64,000 nt of DNA from Moniliella sp. 'wahieum' (GCA_003971905.1 RSEE01000054.1:389157-453156); one strand, 5' to 3'; counted from the stretch's first letter, positions 1 through 12,989 are shown. Made by a program: numbers and translations. Notes: generated from the letters alone by a model not told the origin.

Positions 1-2155
1 TCAGCATCATGAAACGAACCCTTCAGTTTTTCTCGTCGCCTCGATCCATGCGAAACTGCGTCCATATTGGGCACGGACGCTTACCGCAGAGAAGACGTCT
101 TGTTGAACAGCACTTGCGCCCATCCCCGATCCTCCACGCCTGGCCAGATGATTTATTTCCTTTCCTCTTCGATGGTCCACGTGATCGACAGAGACGAGCC
201 ACTTCTCGTGCACAGTTCAGCATGAAGCCAATAGTATCCTCTCCTTGATGCAATAAACTGTGCGGTATCCCTTCCGACCAAAGCTGGCTTGGTGGGTCGC
301 TCACTCGTCCTCCGTGTTGGTCCGTCGGCATCCATGCGCGCATACGCAACGGATCTTATTGTTTGGGTATGATCCCACTCCAAATCGGTACTATAGGGAC
401 ATAATATAGTACAACGGCAGTTTCCCTCAGAATCTCCCCCTACTCTCTCTTACGGCACACCTATACCACCCTGTGAACCCATCTTGCCTTCGTCGGTGGT
501 TTGTGCGACTATTGCCATTACCCGACGTCCACACTCACGCTCTCCATAATACCCCCTCATGGCGACCCCTCAAGAGGACTGCCGAAGACGTGCTCACTCA
601 CGGGCAACAACGAACCAAATGCCCTGCAGTTAAACAGAGCCCCAGGATACGGTGGTCTGCTCCTGCAAAGCTCCCGCCATAATTGATAAAGGCTCTTTAT
701 CAACCTCCTACCCCCCCCCTGAGCCTTTTGAAAACCTCTCAGCTCGTATTGGATGGGGATGTTGCATTACATATGTGCCTCTGTGATGGATTTGTTCTCC
801 TCCTGCGTTACTCCCTTCTCTGTTGGCAATGCCTCCCTCCCCCAGGTCAGTTCTATGATCATAGTACGGCTTCTCAATGCTGCTGTCGAGGACGACGATG
901 GACACTCCATAATATTGCATGAGCAACGTCCGCATTACCAATGGCCAAAGCGCTGCCATCACAACGTGAGATGTTGGCTTTGGGATTGGGACTGTATCCT
1001 GGGCGCCACCCGAAGAAGCCATCGCGGCGTCAATGCTCAGAATATATCAACAGCAAACCGTTGTCCAGATAGATGAGTGTGTTTTGTTGTCTGCTGTCCT
1101 AAGGGGACTTGGGCCTGCTGGCTCCTCGACGGGGAGCAGTTGCAGCAAGGGGAAGAAGAGGTGGGACAAGGGGGACGGATGGATAAGAGGGAGGATTTCG
1201 GTGATGCTAAGGACGGTGGGTTCCGGTTTTGATGACGGGGAAAGTACGACTATTCTCACAATTCTCACGGTTCTACAGGTCTCATGGCGGCCATGCTGAT
1301 ATTAGGAGCTGTGGCCAGAAGTCGCCCCGATCGCCCCTCAACCCTTGTATTCGCCGTGCCAGAAAGGGAGGGTAAAGCCCGCCATCACCCGGGAAAGGGG
1401 AACATCGCTTACGAGCAATACAACAGCAACACGCCCCCCCCCCGCGCTCAGTCTCCTTAACAAAAGGGAGTTGAGGATGTTGACCGGTCAACCCCGGCGT
1501 TGTTGGAATTTCCCCTCCTGTCTAATCTCTATCCGACTGGTATAAACGTTGGCAAAGCGAAGCAGACGAAGCAACCGAGACGCCTGCGACTCAAGGCTGC
1601 AAAGCTCCGCGGCGCCAAAAGAATATGATCCACTGCGATATCACTTGTTCGTATATGTATACTATCCAAATCCACCATCTGCCTCCCGTTCCTATATCTC
1701 ACGTTTCGTTACTATCACATTAGTTCAAAAAGGGTGCCCGTTTTCCTTCTCACGCTCTTGGTCCATGTCAGATCCCCCCTGCTCGGATATACGTTCGATA
1801 TACCCTCTGTTGGACGGGGTAGATACCCTTGGCGCACGGGTCGCTGCGCTCTGCGCGGGAGGCGGGGCTTTTGAACGTGTGTGGAAGCCTGTTGAGAGGC
1901 CTGGGAGACTGGTGCCATTCCGTTTGGCTGAACCCAACGTTGAATAACGTATTCGTACGTTGAACGTATACGCGTGGAACGTGTGGAGAGTAGAAAACTG
2001 TGGACGCATGCTACTCACACGTGCATGTGATGCATGATGTCACCCGTGTCACATGACACAGGTCACAATCTCATTGCATTTTCAGGAGAGCCATCAGTGA
2101 GTGCATGAGATGCGTGACACTGTGACGGACCGCATGTCACCTGACCGGTGACATG

Positions 2156-2180
2156 CGACATGTGACATGTGACATGTGAC
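2156..2180. repeat. 7-bp palindromic array, ACATGT type
   Basis: The palindrome ACATGT occurs at 2158, 2165 and 2172, exactly 7 bp apart, separated by a single G. The surrounding 150 bp hold scattered degenerate copies built on the same GTGACA core. Confidence 0.9.
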
Positions 2181-2233
2181 AGGTGATCATCGTCAGCGCG
2201 TCAGCAATCATGTAATCACTATAGTACCTAGTT

Positions 2234-2260
2234 ACTGGTTACCGGTTACCAGTTACCGGT
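2234..2260. repeat. 7-bp array mixing ACTGGT, ACCGGT, ACCAGT, ACCGGT
   Basis: Four hexamers start at 2234, 2241, 2248 and 2255 with a T spacer between them. Two are perfect palindromes and two are one-base variants. The 7-bp phase is unbroken. Confidence 0.85.
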
Positions 2261-4808
2261 TTCGCTCAGACCCTCAGACCTCCTTCGACTCATCGATCCA
2301 TTACACAGTGAGCTGCGACGGCGACCGCCTATATAGGGCCCTAAGCACTACGCCCCACCCAGTATATAGTGTGTAGTATAGGATCAGTATGGGAGGAAGG
2401 ATGGGAAGTGACACCAAGTCGGGAGGGTGGACGGGAAATCTGGCATATATATATAGTGCACATAGTGCTACATGCTGAAAAGATGAGTGTGACGCGGGAC
2501 GTCGGATGTGGCTGGCCCCCCTCTGATGAGAGTGACCCGGTGATATCTTCCCGGTTGCCAGTACCGGTTACCCTTGGTCACCACGGTAACCCTTCCATCA
2601 ATGTGACGTTCAGGGTGTGGACCCCCTCTCTGCTATAGTGCGACTCGGGAGCACTCGGCAATCTTATGGATCAGCTGCAAAGCAGCTCTGAAGTCAGACA
2701 AGGCGTGTGAAGCATGAAGCTTGAAGGGTGGAGCCACAAAAAAAACCTTGAAGAAGCTCATTGAATATTGAAAACGTCTGAAGGGACAAGAGACGGACAT
2801 CTCATTAGAAATGAGGGAGTTGGAGCGAGTAGTGCAGGGGGTGCGCAGCCTGCGAGTGCAATTGTTCCTCCCGGATAGGCGAGCGTCACCGATCAATCTG
2901 GGGCCGTGCAGGGGAACTGCAGCACTATACTCCTGCACTCTCTTCTCTCCTCTCGTCCGTGTCAGGCGTCAGGCGTCAGGCCTGCTGAGTGGTCGCCCAA
3001 TAAAGCATCAGTGCATTAGCATATCTCTCCCTTTGTACGCCATCGCTTTCCTTCTGTGTCGTTTCATATCATTTGCAGAGCTTATTTTATATATTACGAG
3101 GCTCAAAGGATGGAAAAGAAGCACACACGCTTTTGAATAGTGAGGACACTATGGATATCTGAGTAATCTACAGCACCTATAAAAGCAAAGAACTACCGCA
3201 TAGCGATGTACAGGCATCTGTGTCACAAATGATCATAATTGATGCATTGAAGATAAGAAGGGCAGGGAACATGATATAGAGAAAAAGGTAGAGAATCAAT
3301 GAGATCAATAAGCGCAAGAGAAATTAATTGTGTAGAAGAGATAAACCAGATTCGTGTGCGGATGAGAGCACAAGAAAGGGAGAGAGAGATACAATAAACG
3401 AAGAGGAAGGAGCAGCGTTAAAAAAAAGACGTCTCCGGTGTGTCCCACAGTTGAGGGCTATACACAAGATTCGAGGGAGATCATCATGTTGAGACCCGCG
3501 GTCCCAGACATAGTAGGCAAAAAGAAACTGTCAACGAATGACTAAGCTTGCTCCAATTTCCATTCTGCATTCTGTGTCTCTCGCTCTTCCCCTTCCTTTT
3601 GCTTCCGTTCTCTGCCATGCCTTCTGTTTCCTTCCACGAACGAACTTGCCTTTCCCCTCGGCTTTGACAAGCACCTCATTACCCTATTTCCCCTTTTTGA
3701 CCGTCGAAGAAGCCTCCATGTGTAGACTCTCCACCTGTTCGAACCCATGCCTCTTCCAGATGGGGAAGAAGGGTTATATTACCCTAACCACCACCGTTAT
3801 TGCGATTGCATTGCTCTGCCTTTCCAGAGGTTCACTATCCAAATCCTTGGATTTCTGCGGTCTTACAGGAGACTATAGAATTGGTACAAAAAGGACGGGA
3901 AATGCAGCAATCACTGACCGGGAAAACGAACAGAGCATAAGGAGCGGCGTATAAAAGAGCAGGAAGGAAAAGTCGCTGGTATCCCACTAATATTATATAG
4001 TGTCCTTTGGGCTAGTGTCACTCCCCTTCCTTCTTCCTCTTCTCTTCCACAGTCTGGGCCGGAGCCAGCTCCCTTTACTTCCTTCATCCAATGTATAACT
4101 GCACTTAGGACATCTTTGTGGGGAACGAGTGTCACGGTCCTCTTAACTAATCAGGGGATTCTTCTCACCACTCGTCTTCCCGCCGATCCTGTTCTCCCTT
4201 CTCCCACCAGTGCATCTTTGGCTTCCCTTGGTACTTGGTCTCACTCGTATTCGCCCGACTCTTACAACAAGGGCCATTTTCATGACACCCGTCCCGGCAT
4301 CACTAGTGACTCCACCCTCTCTCAGACCCCATCATCAAAATGTCCCTCGAAGCATGAAGTAAACTGAGTACTGAGTGTTGAGTATCTAAGTACTGGGTTG
4401 TCGTGTCCCAACACGTTTTAAGCATCGAGCAACGATAAACGGAAAACGTTAAACCCCAACACAGCTCTCCATTATCCGGGAACGAATGATGCACGTCCCA
4501 GCTATTCGCAAAAAAAAACCACATCACAGCAACCGCGCGGCGTGTCTGTATAATTTCTCTGGGGTTGGTTCTCATGTGTGCCCTCGTGCTCTGGCCATCG
4601 CAGCAAAACAACAGAGGGGTCGGAGCAAATCCGTTTATCGTGGCATAGAACAAAAGGGATGGACAAGAGGCCGATGTGGAGGCCGAGACGGATTTTATAT
4701 GAGTGGGTGTGGCGCATTATACACTGTGTTCTGAAGCTATTATGGCGCTGACTTTCTTGGGAGATATCAGGATCACCGATCACAAATGTTAATGATAGGC
4801 GCATGGTG

Positions 4809-4828
4809 ACCGGTGACCGGTGACCGGT
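4809..4828. repeat. 7-bp palindromic array, ACCGGT type
   Basis: ACCGGT lies at 4809, 4816 and 4823, separated by one G each, giving the tandem heptamer GTGACCG. Confidence 0.9.
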
Positions 4829-5016
4829 GACCTGGGTCCGGGTGATACAGTGATGCATTTGGAGAAAGCGCGAAAATCAGGGACACAGTTACCGAATAAG
4901 GAGTGATGTTAATGCATAACGCATGGTGGTGCATAGTGGGAAGTGGTCCCATAGGGTCAAAACACGGCTAGTGGCTGCCTATGTTGGGGAATGGAGGCGA
5001 TTACTGTCTCGCCGTG

Positions 5017-5036
5017 ATGCATGATGCATGATGCAT
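5017..5036. repeat. 7-bp palindromic array, ATGCAT type
   Basis: ATGCAT lies at 5017, 5024 and 5031 with a G spacer. Confidence 0.9.
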
Positions 5037-5394
5037 CATTGATGCTGGGGTGGCAGCTGGTAACCGGTAACCGCCGGCGTATTGGCCTGTGGTGGATACT
5101 TGGGTTCCGCGCTTGGCATATCGCGACACGTCCAGCTATACCGCTCATGGCTCCAAAGAGACCTTAAGGCCTAATGTCCTAAGGCCTAAGGCTTAGGCCT
5201 AATGGCACGCTGTAGGGCCAAACAATCACGTCCTCACATGTTTTAAATCACACGTGTCACACATGTCACAACGCCTCTTCTTAGAAACCCTCAGACAGAA
5301 GGGGTCTTGTTGTTCTGAACACCATATGTCTTTTCTCATCGATATCATTTCGCCTCCGGCCTGAGCCTTTGGCATCAGGCCCCCAGGGACCTGA

Positions 5395-5470
5395 CCTCAG
5401 GCCTCATCGATATCCACCTCATCGACCTCATCGACCCCATCGAATCGGCCTCATCGATCTCATCGAGATC
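5395..5470. repeat. degenerate CTCATCGA-type tandem repeat
   Basis: CTCATCGA and close variants recur about seven times. Several copies contain ATCGAT or TCGA palindromic cores. The spacing here is 8-10 bp rather than 7. Confidence 0.75.
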
Positions 5471-5760
5471 GTCTTCTCTCTTCAGCGCATTCACAAATTG
5501 TCTCGGCGTTGTTTGCCCAACCGGAGCTTGAGGGATCAGAAAAGGGGGATATGACAGGGTGGACAGGGTGGGACTTGCAGCGGGGCCGAGGGGGGCCGAG
5601 GAGTGGATACCCCACTCAGAGGTTGTGGAAGCCGATGCATCACTGATGTGTCAAGTACAACGCTAATAGTAACGTTCGATGGACGTCGGACTTCGAGAGA
5701 GCTTAATGCCAAAAGTTGAAGAGGCGCTGAAGCTTTGAAGGTTGGATCAAGCCTGAAGTC

Positions 5761-5780
5761 ACTAGTCACTAGTCACTAGT
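5761..5780. repeat. 7-bp palindromic array, ACTAGT type
   Basis: ACTAGT lies at 5761, 5768 and 5775 with a C spacer. Confidence 0.9.
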
Positions 5781-6760
5781 CGACCTTGACTTCATCAAAG
5801 ACCTTCACGCTCTTGACGTGTCCTGTTCCTACTCAGTATGTCTAATTGGTTCTTTCATCCTGTGTGTGGTCCTTATACCCGCGCCTATTATTACTGAAGC
5901 GGAGAGTCCACACTACGATTTACTTGAAAGCCTAGGAACCTCTTTAACTATTTTCAGCACCTCGCCCTGTGCTCCTGCTACGAAGAGATCGCGATCCCTC
6001 CGTCAACAGATTCCGGGTGCACAGAGCGCGAAAATGTTTGGGGGAAAATAATGCAGGACTTTGGTGAAGGGCAGATGCGAGGAAAACAAAACATTAATAA
6101 GAGGCAGTCATGTGGCCACACCCCCGTAGAAAATGATGGGTAATCCGGTAGGGTAGTCTCCCGGTAACCCTCGGTAAGCCCAAAGCGCCATAATACCGGA
6201 AACCTTGTGAACAAACCATGAATCACATCCAGAAATGTATATCATCCTTTTACCTCGTCGACAACCCAAACGGCAGTCCTTTCCTCTTCTCCATGGAGGT
6301 GCATATATGTGAGGGTGGTGAAGCTGAAGCTTCATGCATGAAGCTTGCAGCAGAGAGGGTGAATAAGTGTGCCCTAAGGCTTCCCTACCATTAGTAGTTG
6401 GACAGTCGCGCTTTTGCGTTGGCTGGTTTGTGAAATGTGAATGGCCTCGGTCACCTGGGGCCTGACCGGGACCGCAGATGTGGCCAAATCTCCCTCCCTC
6501 CCTCCCCCATCCCTTTATGTGGTTCCTTCCATTCAATGTCATAATATGCAGGCGTTGTTGAATATTCAGCTGAAGCTTCAACTTGAAGCCTGAACCTGAG
6601 GCCCATCAGGGCTCAGCGCTGTTGAGGCTCAACGCTCAACGAGCGCTCAGCTGAGCCTCATGCCTCACGCCTCAGCCTGAGGCCTCAGGCTCCAACAGGC
6701 TCCAAGGCCGTTACATGCCGTTGCAGGAGGTTACATGCTACAGGTGACCGGTGGCTGTTG

Positions 6761-6795
6761 AACGTTGAACACGTTGAACGTTGAACGTTGAACGT
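6761..6795. repeat. 7-bp palindromic array, AACGTT type
   Basis: AACGTT lies at 6761, 6777 and 6784, and a broken copy (AACGTA) lies at 6791. The last three keep a 7-bp step with a G spacer. The region 6565-6720 just upstream carries degenerate CAGCGCT, CAGGCCT and GAAGCTT relatives. Confidence 0.85.
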
Positions 6796-6840
6796 ACTTG
6801 TGACATGTATGACATGTGACATGATGACAATTGATTGTGA

Positions 6841-6864
6841 TTATCACGGTAGTCACCGTGATAA
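6841..6864. repeat. perfect 10-bp inverted repeat with 4-nt loop
   Basis: The arm TTATCACGGT (6841-6850) is followed by AGTC and then its exact reverse complement (6855-6864). It stands alone in gene-free DNA with no T tract, so a terminator role is not indicated. It could be a protein-binding site or a cruciform/hairpin element. Confidence 0.85.
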
Positions 6865-9276
6865 GCTTCTATGACCCCTGTACCACATATACAAAAGCGT
6901 TAACTACTCTTTGAGAGACCAGCTTGGACAAGATGAGACTGTTCCTGGAAGTAATTTATTGGTGAAACCCGAGACCTTAAGGCTTTTCAACGTTGAACGT
7001 ATAGTAATGAGAACGTTGACGATGTTGAGAACATTGACTCCGCCTCACACAGCCCTCAACGTCCTCAACCCTCGGCCTCAACTCTCAGAACTCAATCTCA
7101 ACCCTCAGGCCTCAAGGCCTTAACGTTCAACCGTTCAACTTGAACCCTCAACCCTCTCAGGCCTCAGGCCTTAACCCTCAATCGTTGACACATTATAAGA
7201 CGAGGAAGTGCTATTGGATGATATTTTTAGCGCCTTGGCAGCCTTTTCGCTTGTGCTTCTGTTGGGGGGGTAGTGCTAGGCTTCACCTGCTCGTTATAAG
7301 ATTTTTTAGTTTATAGTACGGATGGCACCATACTGCATCGGTCGCTGTTACCCTGTATGGCTGCCATACGTGTGGGCGGAAGCCGTTGTGCACACACCAA
7401 TATGAGAGTTTCTTTACATATAAAAAGGGGTAAACGTTTAGGACGTTTAGGGGCTTAGATGCAATTGGCAGAGAGACAGCGTAGCAGCAAGTCGGTATCG
7501 CTCCAATCTCGATAATTATATCTCATCTGCATTATTTTAGTCGCCACCAAGTCCAGACTCGCTGGTGGTGGAACCTTCACAACTGAACTACCAATCGGAC
7601 GCGGAATGGGGTGGCGGCAATGGGGCTATAATAAAATGTATGGTGTTTCCATCAGGCCGGCACCAGGTGTGGCATGTGAGCGACGAACCATTTGAATAGC
7701 AGACGAGATCTTAGATCTTACTGCATAAAATCACTAGTGACTTCTGCACTTTTCCCCCCAGGTCTTACTGGTAGAATATATGGTGTTGTTTGCCGGTAGC
7801 CGCGCTTGTGCATCATTGACGAACTTTTGCTCATGTCATCATGTCATATGTCAGGCTCAGGCGCATCCCCGCTGAGACTCTTTTTCAGAGAAGGCTACTG
7901 TAGAACGATAGTGCGTTATCGTTTAGTACCGCTTGTGGTCGGTTCGACAAAATAGTTCGGACGGCCCAAAATCAAGAATAAGTGTTAGCCACAATAAGGC
8001 ACGGTTCAAGAACCGAAGTAGTCATGATCCCTGTCATGTTCCCTGTCAACGGAGGTAGGTTCGGCAGGATCGCCCTTCTCCTGGTTTATGCTGTCTTTCG
8101 GTGCCTTGTTTGATGTCAAACGGACATGTACTTGTAATTCGGTTCAGGGAAATGCGACAGAAAATCGGCATACTGGCAATGGTTATAATGATTCGATGAC
8201 GCGAATGAGGTATGGGTATAGAACAGAGCCATTCTACTATTATTTTTATTCAAGTTCTCTCGCTCTCGCTTCACATTTGCAGCAGTGCTCCAGCTCCATC
8301 TGAGCAACATCGAGACTCTCGTTCGGCACCGCTTCTCACTTGGGACTCTTCGAGTCGTTCGGATACATCATTGTTGTCTCTCGATTCCAAACAGGGCATC
8401 ATTGATGCATGGATATAGGAGGAGGACCACTGGGCCTACGGCCCGCCCAGCTTTTTGGTGCTTTGTCGCCACCTTAGCCACCGTTCCCCCTTCGCCACCG
8501 TAGCCACCGTTCCCCCGTCGCCAACACCGACATCGAAATAATATCACGGATACTTGCTGGCTGCGGGTGGCGTGAAATGTGGTACATTCATTGCATGTTT
8601 TCCCCCTATTCACGGTATACTGCTGGCCATAGGCCATTCTTACGGCGTGTATAGTCGTATGTGTCTTTGGCTTTTCGATGCAAAGTGTGTATATCGAAAT
8701 TGTTTTGCTTTCAGGTGTCCCCCACGACACGCTGAGCGGGGGGAGGCTCTGGCACATATGTAACCTCTTTCTATTTCGTGCAAACATATACGATTCGGAC
8801 CTGTAGAGAGAGCCGGTCTGGTACACGGCACTGGGTATATACTCACAGTGCCACTCAGTGTACACTGGTCCTGAAAAGCAACTTCCCGCTTCAACGTTCA
8901 ACGTAAACGCGTTACGCGTTAACATTCAACCTGCAAAGGACCTTCCACGTACAAGCCGGGGTATCTGTGGCGCATGTGGGGGAAAGGAGGGGAGCGTGCA
9001 CAGGTTACTAGTTACAAGCTGTTACATGTTACTGCTATCGTATAGTTTTGTGTGCGGACGCGTGTGACATGTGACATGCGACGCGTGTGATTGTGACGAT
9101 CGGCGATGTGACCGACACCATGCATGATGCACTGACTCCACCGGTGACCGGAGAGAAGTTTATTAATGTGTAACGTTTAACCGGGTAAGCTTGAGCCAGG
9201 ACGGCAACAGGCGGGAACCAGTATTTCGCAACGGGTAATGGTTACCGGTTAAGCTTTAAGTAACACCCGTTTTCAG

Positions 9277-9322
9277 GTGGCTGGTGGCTGGTGGCTGGTG
9301 GCTGGTGGCTGGTGGCTGGTGG
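9277..9322. repeat. GGTGGCT heptamer tandem repeat
   Basis: About six uninterrupted copies of the 7-bp unit GGTGGCT. It has the same period as the palindromic arrays, but the unit contains no 6-bp palindrome. Confidence 0.9.
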
Positions 9323-10677
9323 ACGTGGGCCACCCAGGAACAGGCTTGAAGCTTGAAGCTTCAATATTCAGTCCATCTACCTCCCTTTTGGGGGTGTTGG
9401 GATGGTCAATAGCCACCACGAGCAACCCATTGCCAGTGCCAAGAAGCTTCAAGCCTTCGAGCTTCGGCGGTGGAGACAGCTACGATACGCGATACACAGA
9501 CACCCTGTGCCCGCCATGCGTGGGATGTATGACCTGTGTTTACATATGTTCTTCTTCATTTTTGGCTGGCACAGGCCAGGGGCCCCATCACCACTTGAGA
9601 CAAAACCACCCCTCCAAAACAAACATAGGGACCCCTATACTGTTCCTACCTGGTGCCTACAGGTGCCTGTAGTGCTGGAGCCGAGCAACTAACCGCGTAC
9701 GGGTTGCACGTTGCCTGCGGGTCCGGGAGCCCTAGCCGTGTCTATTGGAGTTCTGGGCTTGGCGGCGCTTTCCTCTGTGGACGGGTCCGCAGACCCTACT
9801 GCCCTACTGCAGTCACCGCGAAGGGCCACACCCTGCCACTCCATGTAAAAGGACGAAAAACAACCACCCAGTTAACTATTGGCAACACAATGGACGTTAC
9901 GTGTTCCTCTATGAAACAGGCTGTCATGCAGTCATGTATTCGAACTCAAAGCTTAAGCGCTTGGGGCTTCAACGTGAACGTACGTGCCACAGAGAAGAAG
10001 TCTGTGGCATGCTCTGCGAGCGCTCACCCGCTCATCCGCTCAGCGCTGAGGCTCAGCGCTCATGCGCTCATGGGCCCAGCTTTGGAAACTTCAACCGCTT
10101 CAACACATCATACATCATGCGTCGTCATGCATCACCTAAACCATTCAATATTCCACGTTCGACCTATGCTCTCCGTATCCATATCCATTCCCCTTCGCCT
10201 TAGGCCTTACGGATGCGCCGGTCCATCAGTGGCTGCTCCTAATAGTGATCAGCGTCTAGAAACAACAGTGGCACTTATCGAAATCATTAACCGATGTGAG
10301 TGACATCTATCCTATATCTTACCCCCATTGGCGCAGAGAAAACGTGAATGTGTATCGTCAGCGTGTCAGCGAACTTATGAGCGCAGGACCATCTGTGGCA
10401 TCAAACTGGTTTAGCGGCGCCGGTAGCCCAAACCCGGATCCATTTCCGATGCATTCCTTCCAATATTCCGTCCAAGATGACAGGAATATTCTCTGGCCTC
10501 TGTAGCTCATACCTACAATGCAATGTACCATCAACTGCCTGCTCTCTGGTCTTCTCTACACCATCAATAACCAAATGCTGATGGGTGGCAAAAGAAGAAA
10601 CGTCAGCGCGTCAGCGTCAAGCTTCAAGTCGATTCGCCCCAATAGTTACTAGGTATTCATAGTCGCTATAGTCAGTC

Positions 10678-10690
10678 ACTAGTCACTAGT
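10678..10690. repeat. 7-bp palindromic pair, ACTAGT type
   Basis: ACTAGT lies at 10678 and 10685 with a C spacer. More single ACTAGT copies follow at about 10.7-11.0 kb. Confidence 0.8.
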
Positions 10691-10817
10691 CACATCGGTC
10701 CCGCTGGTCACACTAGTCACTTCTTGATTAGACTAGTCGCTCGCTAGGATCTAGTCAGCACTCGTACGTACTCAGTACTCGATACTCAGTGAGGTACTCA
10801 GGTGCTCGAGAGTACTC

Positions 10818-10883
10818 AGGCCTCAGGCCTCAGGACTCAGGTACTCAGCAACCAAGCTTCTTCAAGCTTCAAGCTTCAAGCTT
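10818..10883. repeat. composite 7-bp arrays, AGGCCT then AAGCTT
   Basis: AGGCCT lies at 10818 and 10825. AAGCTT lies at 10854, 10864, 10871 and 10878. Within each run the step is 7 bp with a C spacer, apart from one 10-bp step. Confidence 0.85.
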
Positions 10884-11532
10884 TAAGCCCAAAACCACTA
10901 GGTTCTAGACTCTAGTCACTTAAGTTACTATTTACTAGTCATTTGCCAAAGCGACCAAACTCGATCTCGTCGATAGTCACTCTAGTCACTAGTCACTTGC
11001 TTGCAGTCACATGTCACAGCGACCTGTCTTCCATCTGGAGCGAGTGGATGGAGTCACAGTGGGGCTAGGCGGAACCCGCGGAGCCCCGGGTTAAATACCG
11101 ATAAAACCACATCAACATAGGAAACGCGAGAAGTATAAGAAGCTGGGAGATAAATAGTAAGAGAAGTTGAGAATGTTGAGAGAAGCTGATGCGCTGATGT
11201 CGATGATGTCGATGATGGTCTATTGCAGTAACATGTAACAGTCAATGTTCATGTTTTTAACGTGATAGCCTAACCGCTTGACGCTACAAAGCCTGCAGAT
11301 GGTAGCCTCTGGTAGGCCGTCGTATAGGCTGGGGGGAGGGGGGGGGGGACTGATGCACTGATGAGACGCGGCGAGCTGCGCGGCGTATGCAAAACCAAGG
11401 CGCTATTAGCTACTACTTTCTAGTAGCTGTAGTTACTGATGGTTACTAGTTGCTAGTGACCGGTGACCTTCTCTAACTTTTCACTAGTGAGACTGTGACA
11501 TGTGTGACTAGTGACTGCATTATTAGCACGTT

Positions 11533-11552
11533 ACGCGTTACGCGTTAGGCCT
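11533..11552. repeat. 7-bp array switching from ACGCGT to AGGCCT in phase
   Basis: ACGCGT lies at 11533 and 11540, then AGGCCT at 11547, all 7 bp apart with a T spacer. This is a clear case of one palindrome replacing another without loss of register. Confidence 0.9.
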
Positions 11553-12989
11553 TAGGCCGGCCGGCTGAGGTGTCTCCGAGCCCTGTCGGAAAATAGGCGG
11601 CATGGTTCCCGGTACGCTTAGACCCTTAGGCTTCAGGAAAGGCCTTAGGTATCTTGGCATAGAGAAACGCAGTGTCACATTGCCGCCGGCACGGCGTCAC
11701 GCGCCACTGCGCCACCACCCAATACCCAGAAAAAGGTCGTCTTCTGGATGGCTTTTTTCAAGCTTTTGATGACCCTTGCCTCGGGGGTTCTGCGGTCACG
11801 CTCAAGGCTCACCGGTCGACAGTCATCCGCCACCAGTCACACGGTCACGGGCTACGCATCCTACATTGCATGTCACATTGTAGCAGATCCCAGACTAGTC
11901 GCGCCTATCCCACACCTCCATCATGTCACAGGGATCACATATGTTACACTCGGCGTCACATGCGTCACATGTCACAGCCATCCTGTCGTCACCACGTTAC
12001 TATTTGCTAACTGCTTGCCCTGTCCATGTCACTATCACTAGTCACTGTCACACTGTTGCACGAAGCTGCTGGTACGCTCGGTGGGCGGTGGTGCACTGGA
12101 AACTCGAGGGAACATAGTGAACATGGGAACGTACTCGAACGAACCGTCGTGATGTTCTGCCTGGGCACAGCAGTGCGTCAGTGACCGAGCGATCCGCCTA
12201 CCGCTGAGGCTCAGCGGTGATGCTCAACTCTCAATCTCACGCCTCCAACCTTCAAGCTGCAAGCTTCCCGGCCAACATTTCGCCCCAAGCGCACCCCTTT
12301 CGACATACTACGTAGCGGGAATACAAAGCCGTAAGCGGCAACAGGCAAGTACGGGTAAGGGGTACGCGCCACGCCCTGCACCGCAACGCCCCAGGCCGCT
12401 CAGTCTGAGCACTCAGTCAGTACCGGAAGTACTCGACCTGAGGCCTGTGGCCAAAGTGCTAACCGGTGCCACCATCCACAACACTCTCCCCTGCCCTGGC
12501 CGGCACACAACACACAATCCAGCACACGCCGCGCTGTCACCAAGTCACAAGTCACATGTGAGCCGGCGAGGCGCCTGAAGCTTGAAGGCAGGCCCACGTC
12601 CCTGCCCTCCCAGTCGCCCTACCTGACCACTCGGCACCACAGTACCTCCTTCCTCGTTCCCACCACCACCACCACCTCCTCTCTTACTTCGCTCCTCGCT
12701 CCTCCACTCGACCCTACACTCCCGTTCGAATTGGCTCCCGCCAGCGATTGGCTACAGCAGAACGCAGCGGCACCTTATACACCCACCGCTGCCTTTCTCG
12801 CTCCCTTGTCACTCGTTGGGGTCTGCTCTTCGTCTCCCTTTCTTTCACTCTACCCTTGCCGCTGTTTCGACTCGTCTCGTCTCGTCCCTACCCGACCCGT
12901 CTCTTCTTCTCTCGTCCCGTCCCGGCCCGTTCCGTCCCTTCTTGTCTTATCTCGTACTTTCTTGTTTCCCATTTTTCATTTTGTTCGCG

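Larger units (their letters stand above)
1..12989. other. gene-free, repeat-rich left flank
   Basis: I see no open frame here with a recognisable domain, a plausible start context and protein-like composition; the open frames present are short and low in complexity. The stretch holds many 7-bp palindromic arrays, listed separately, one perfect hairpin, an A/G-rich block at about 3240-3420 and AT-rich patches around 2.7-4.9 kb and 7.2-8.3 kb. No transposase, reverse transcriptase or terminal repeat was recognised. It could be a subtelomeric or heterochromatic spacer, but no telomere repeat is visible. Confidence 0.6.

Noticed and set aside
8368-8925. 185-codon open frame on the minus strand
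   Set aside because: Composition is irregular, no domain or start context is recognisable, and it overlaps AT-rich repeat-bearing spacer.
9653-10303. 216-codon open frame on the plus strand
   Set aside because: It runs through heptad-like repeat sequence (AGCGCT and GAAGCTT relatives) and has no protein-like hydrophobic pattern; probably chance.
1-12989. transposable element in the left flank
   Set aside because: No long terminal repeats, target duplications, integrase or reverse-transcriptase motifs were seen in any frame.
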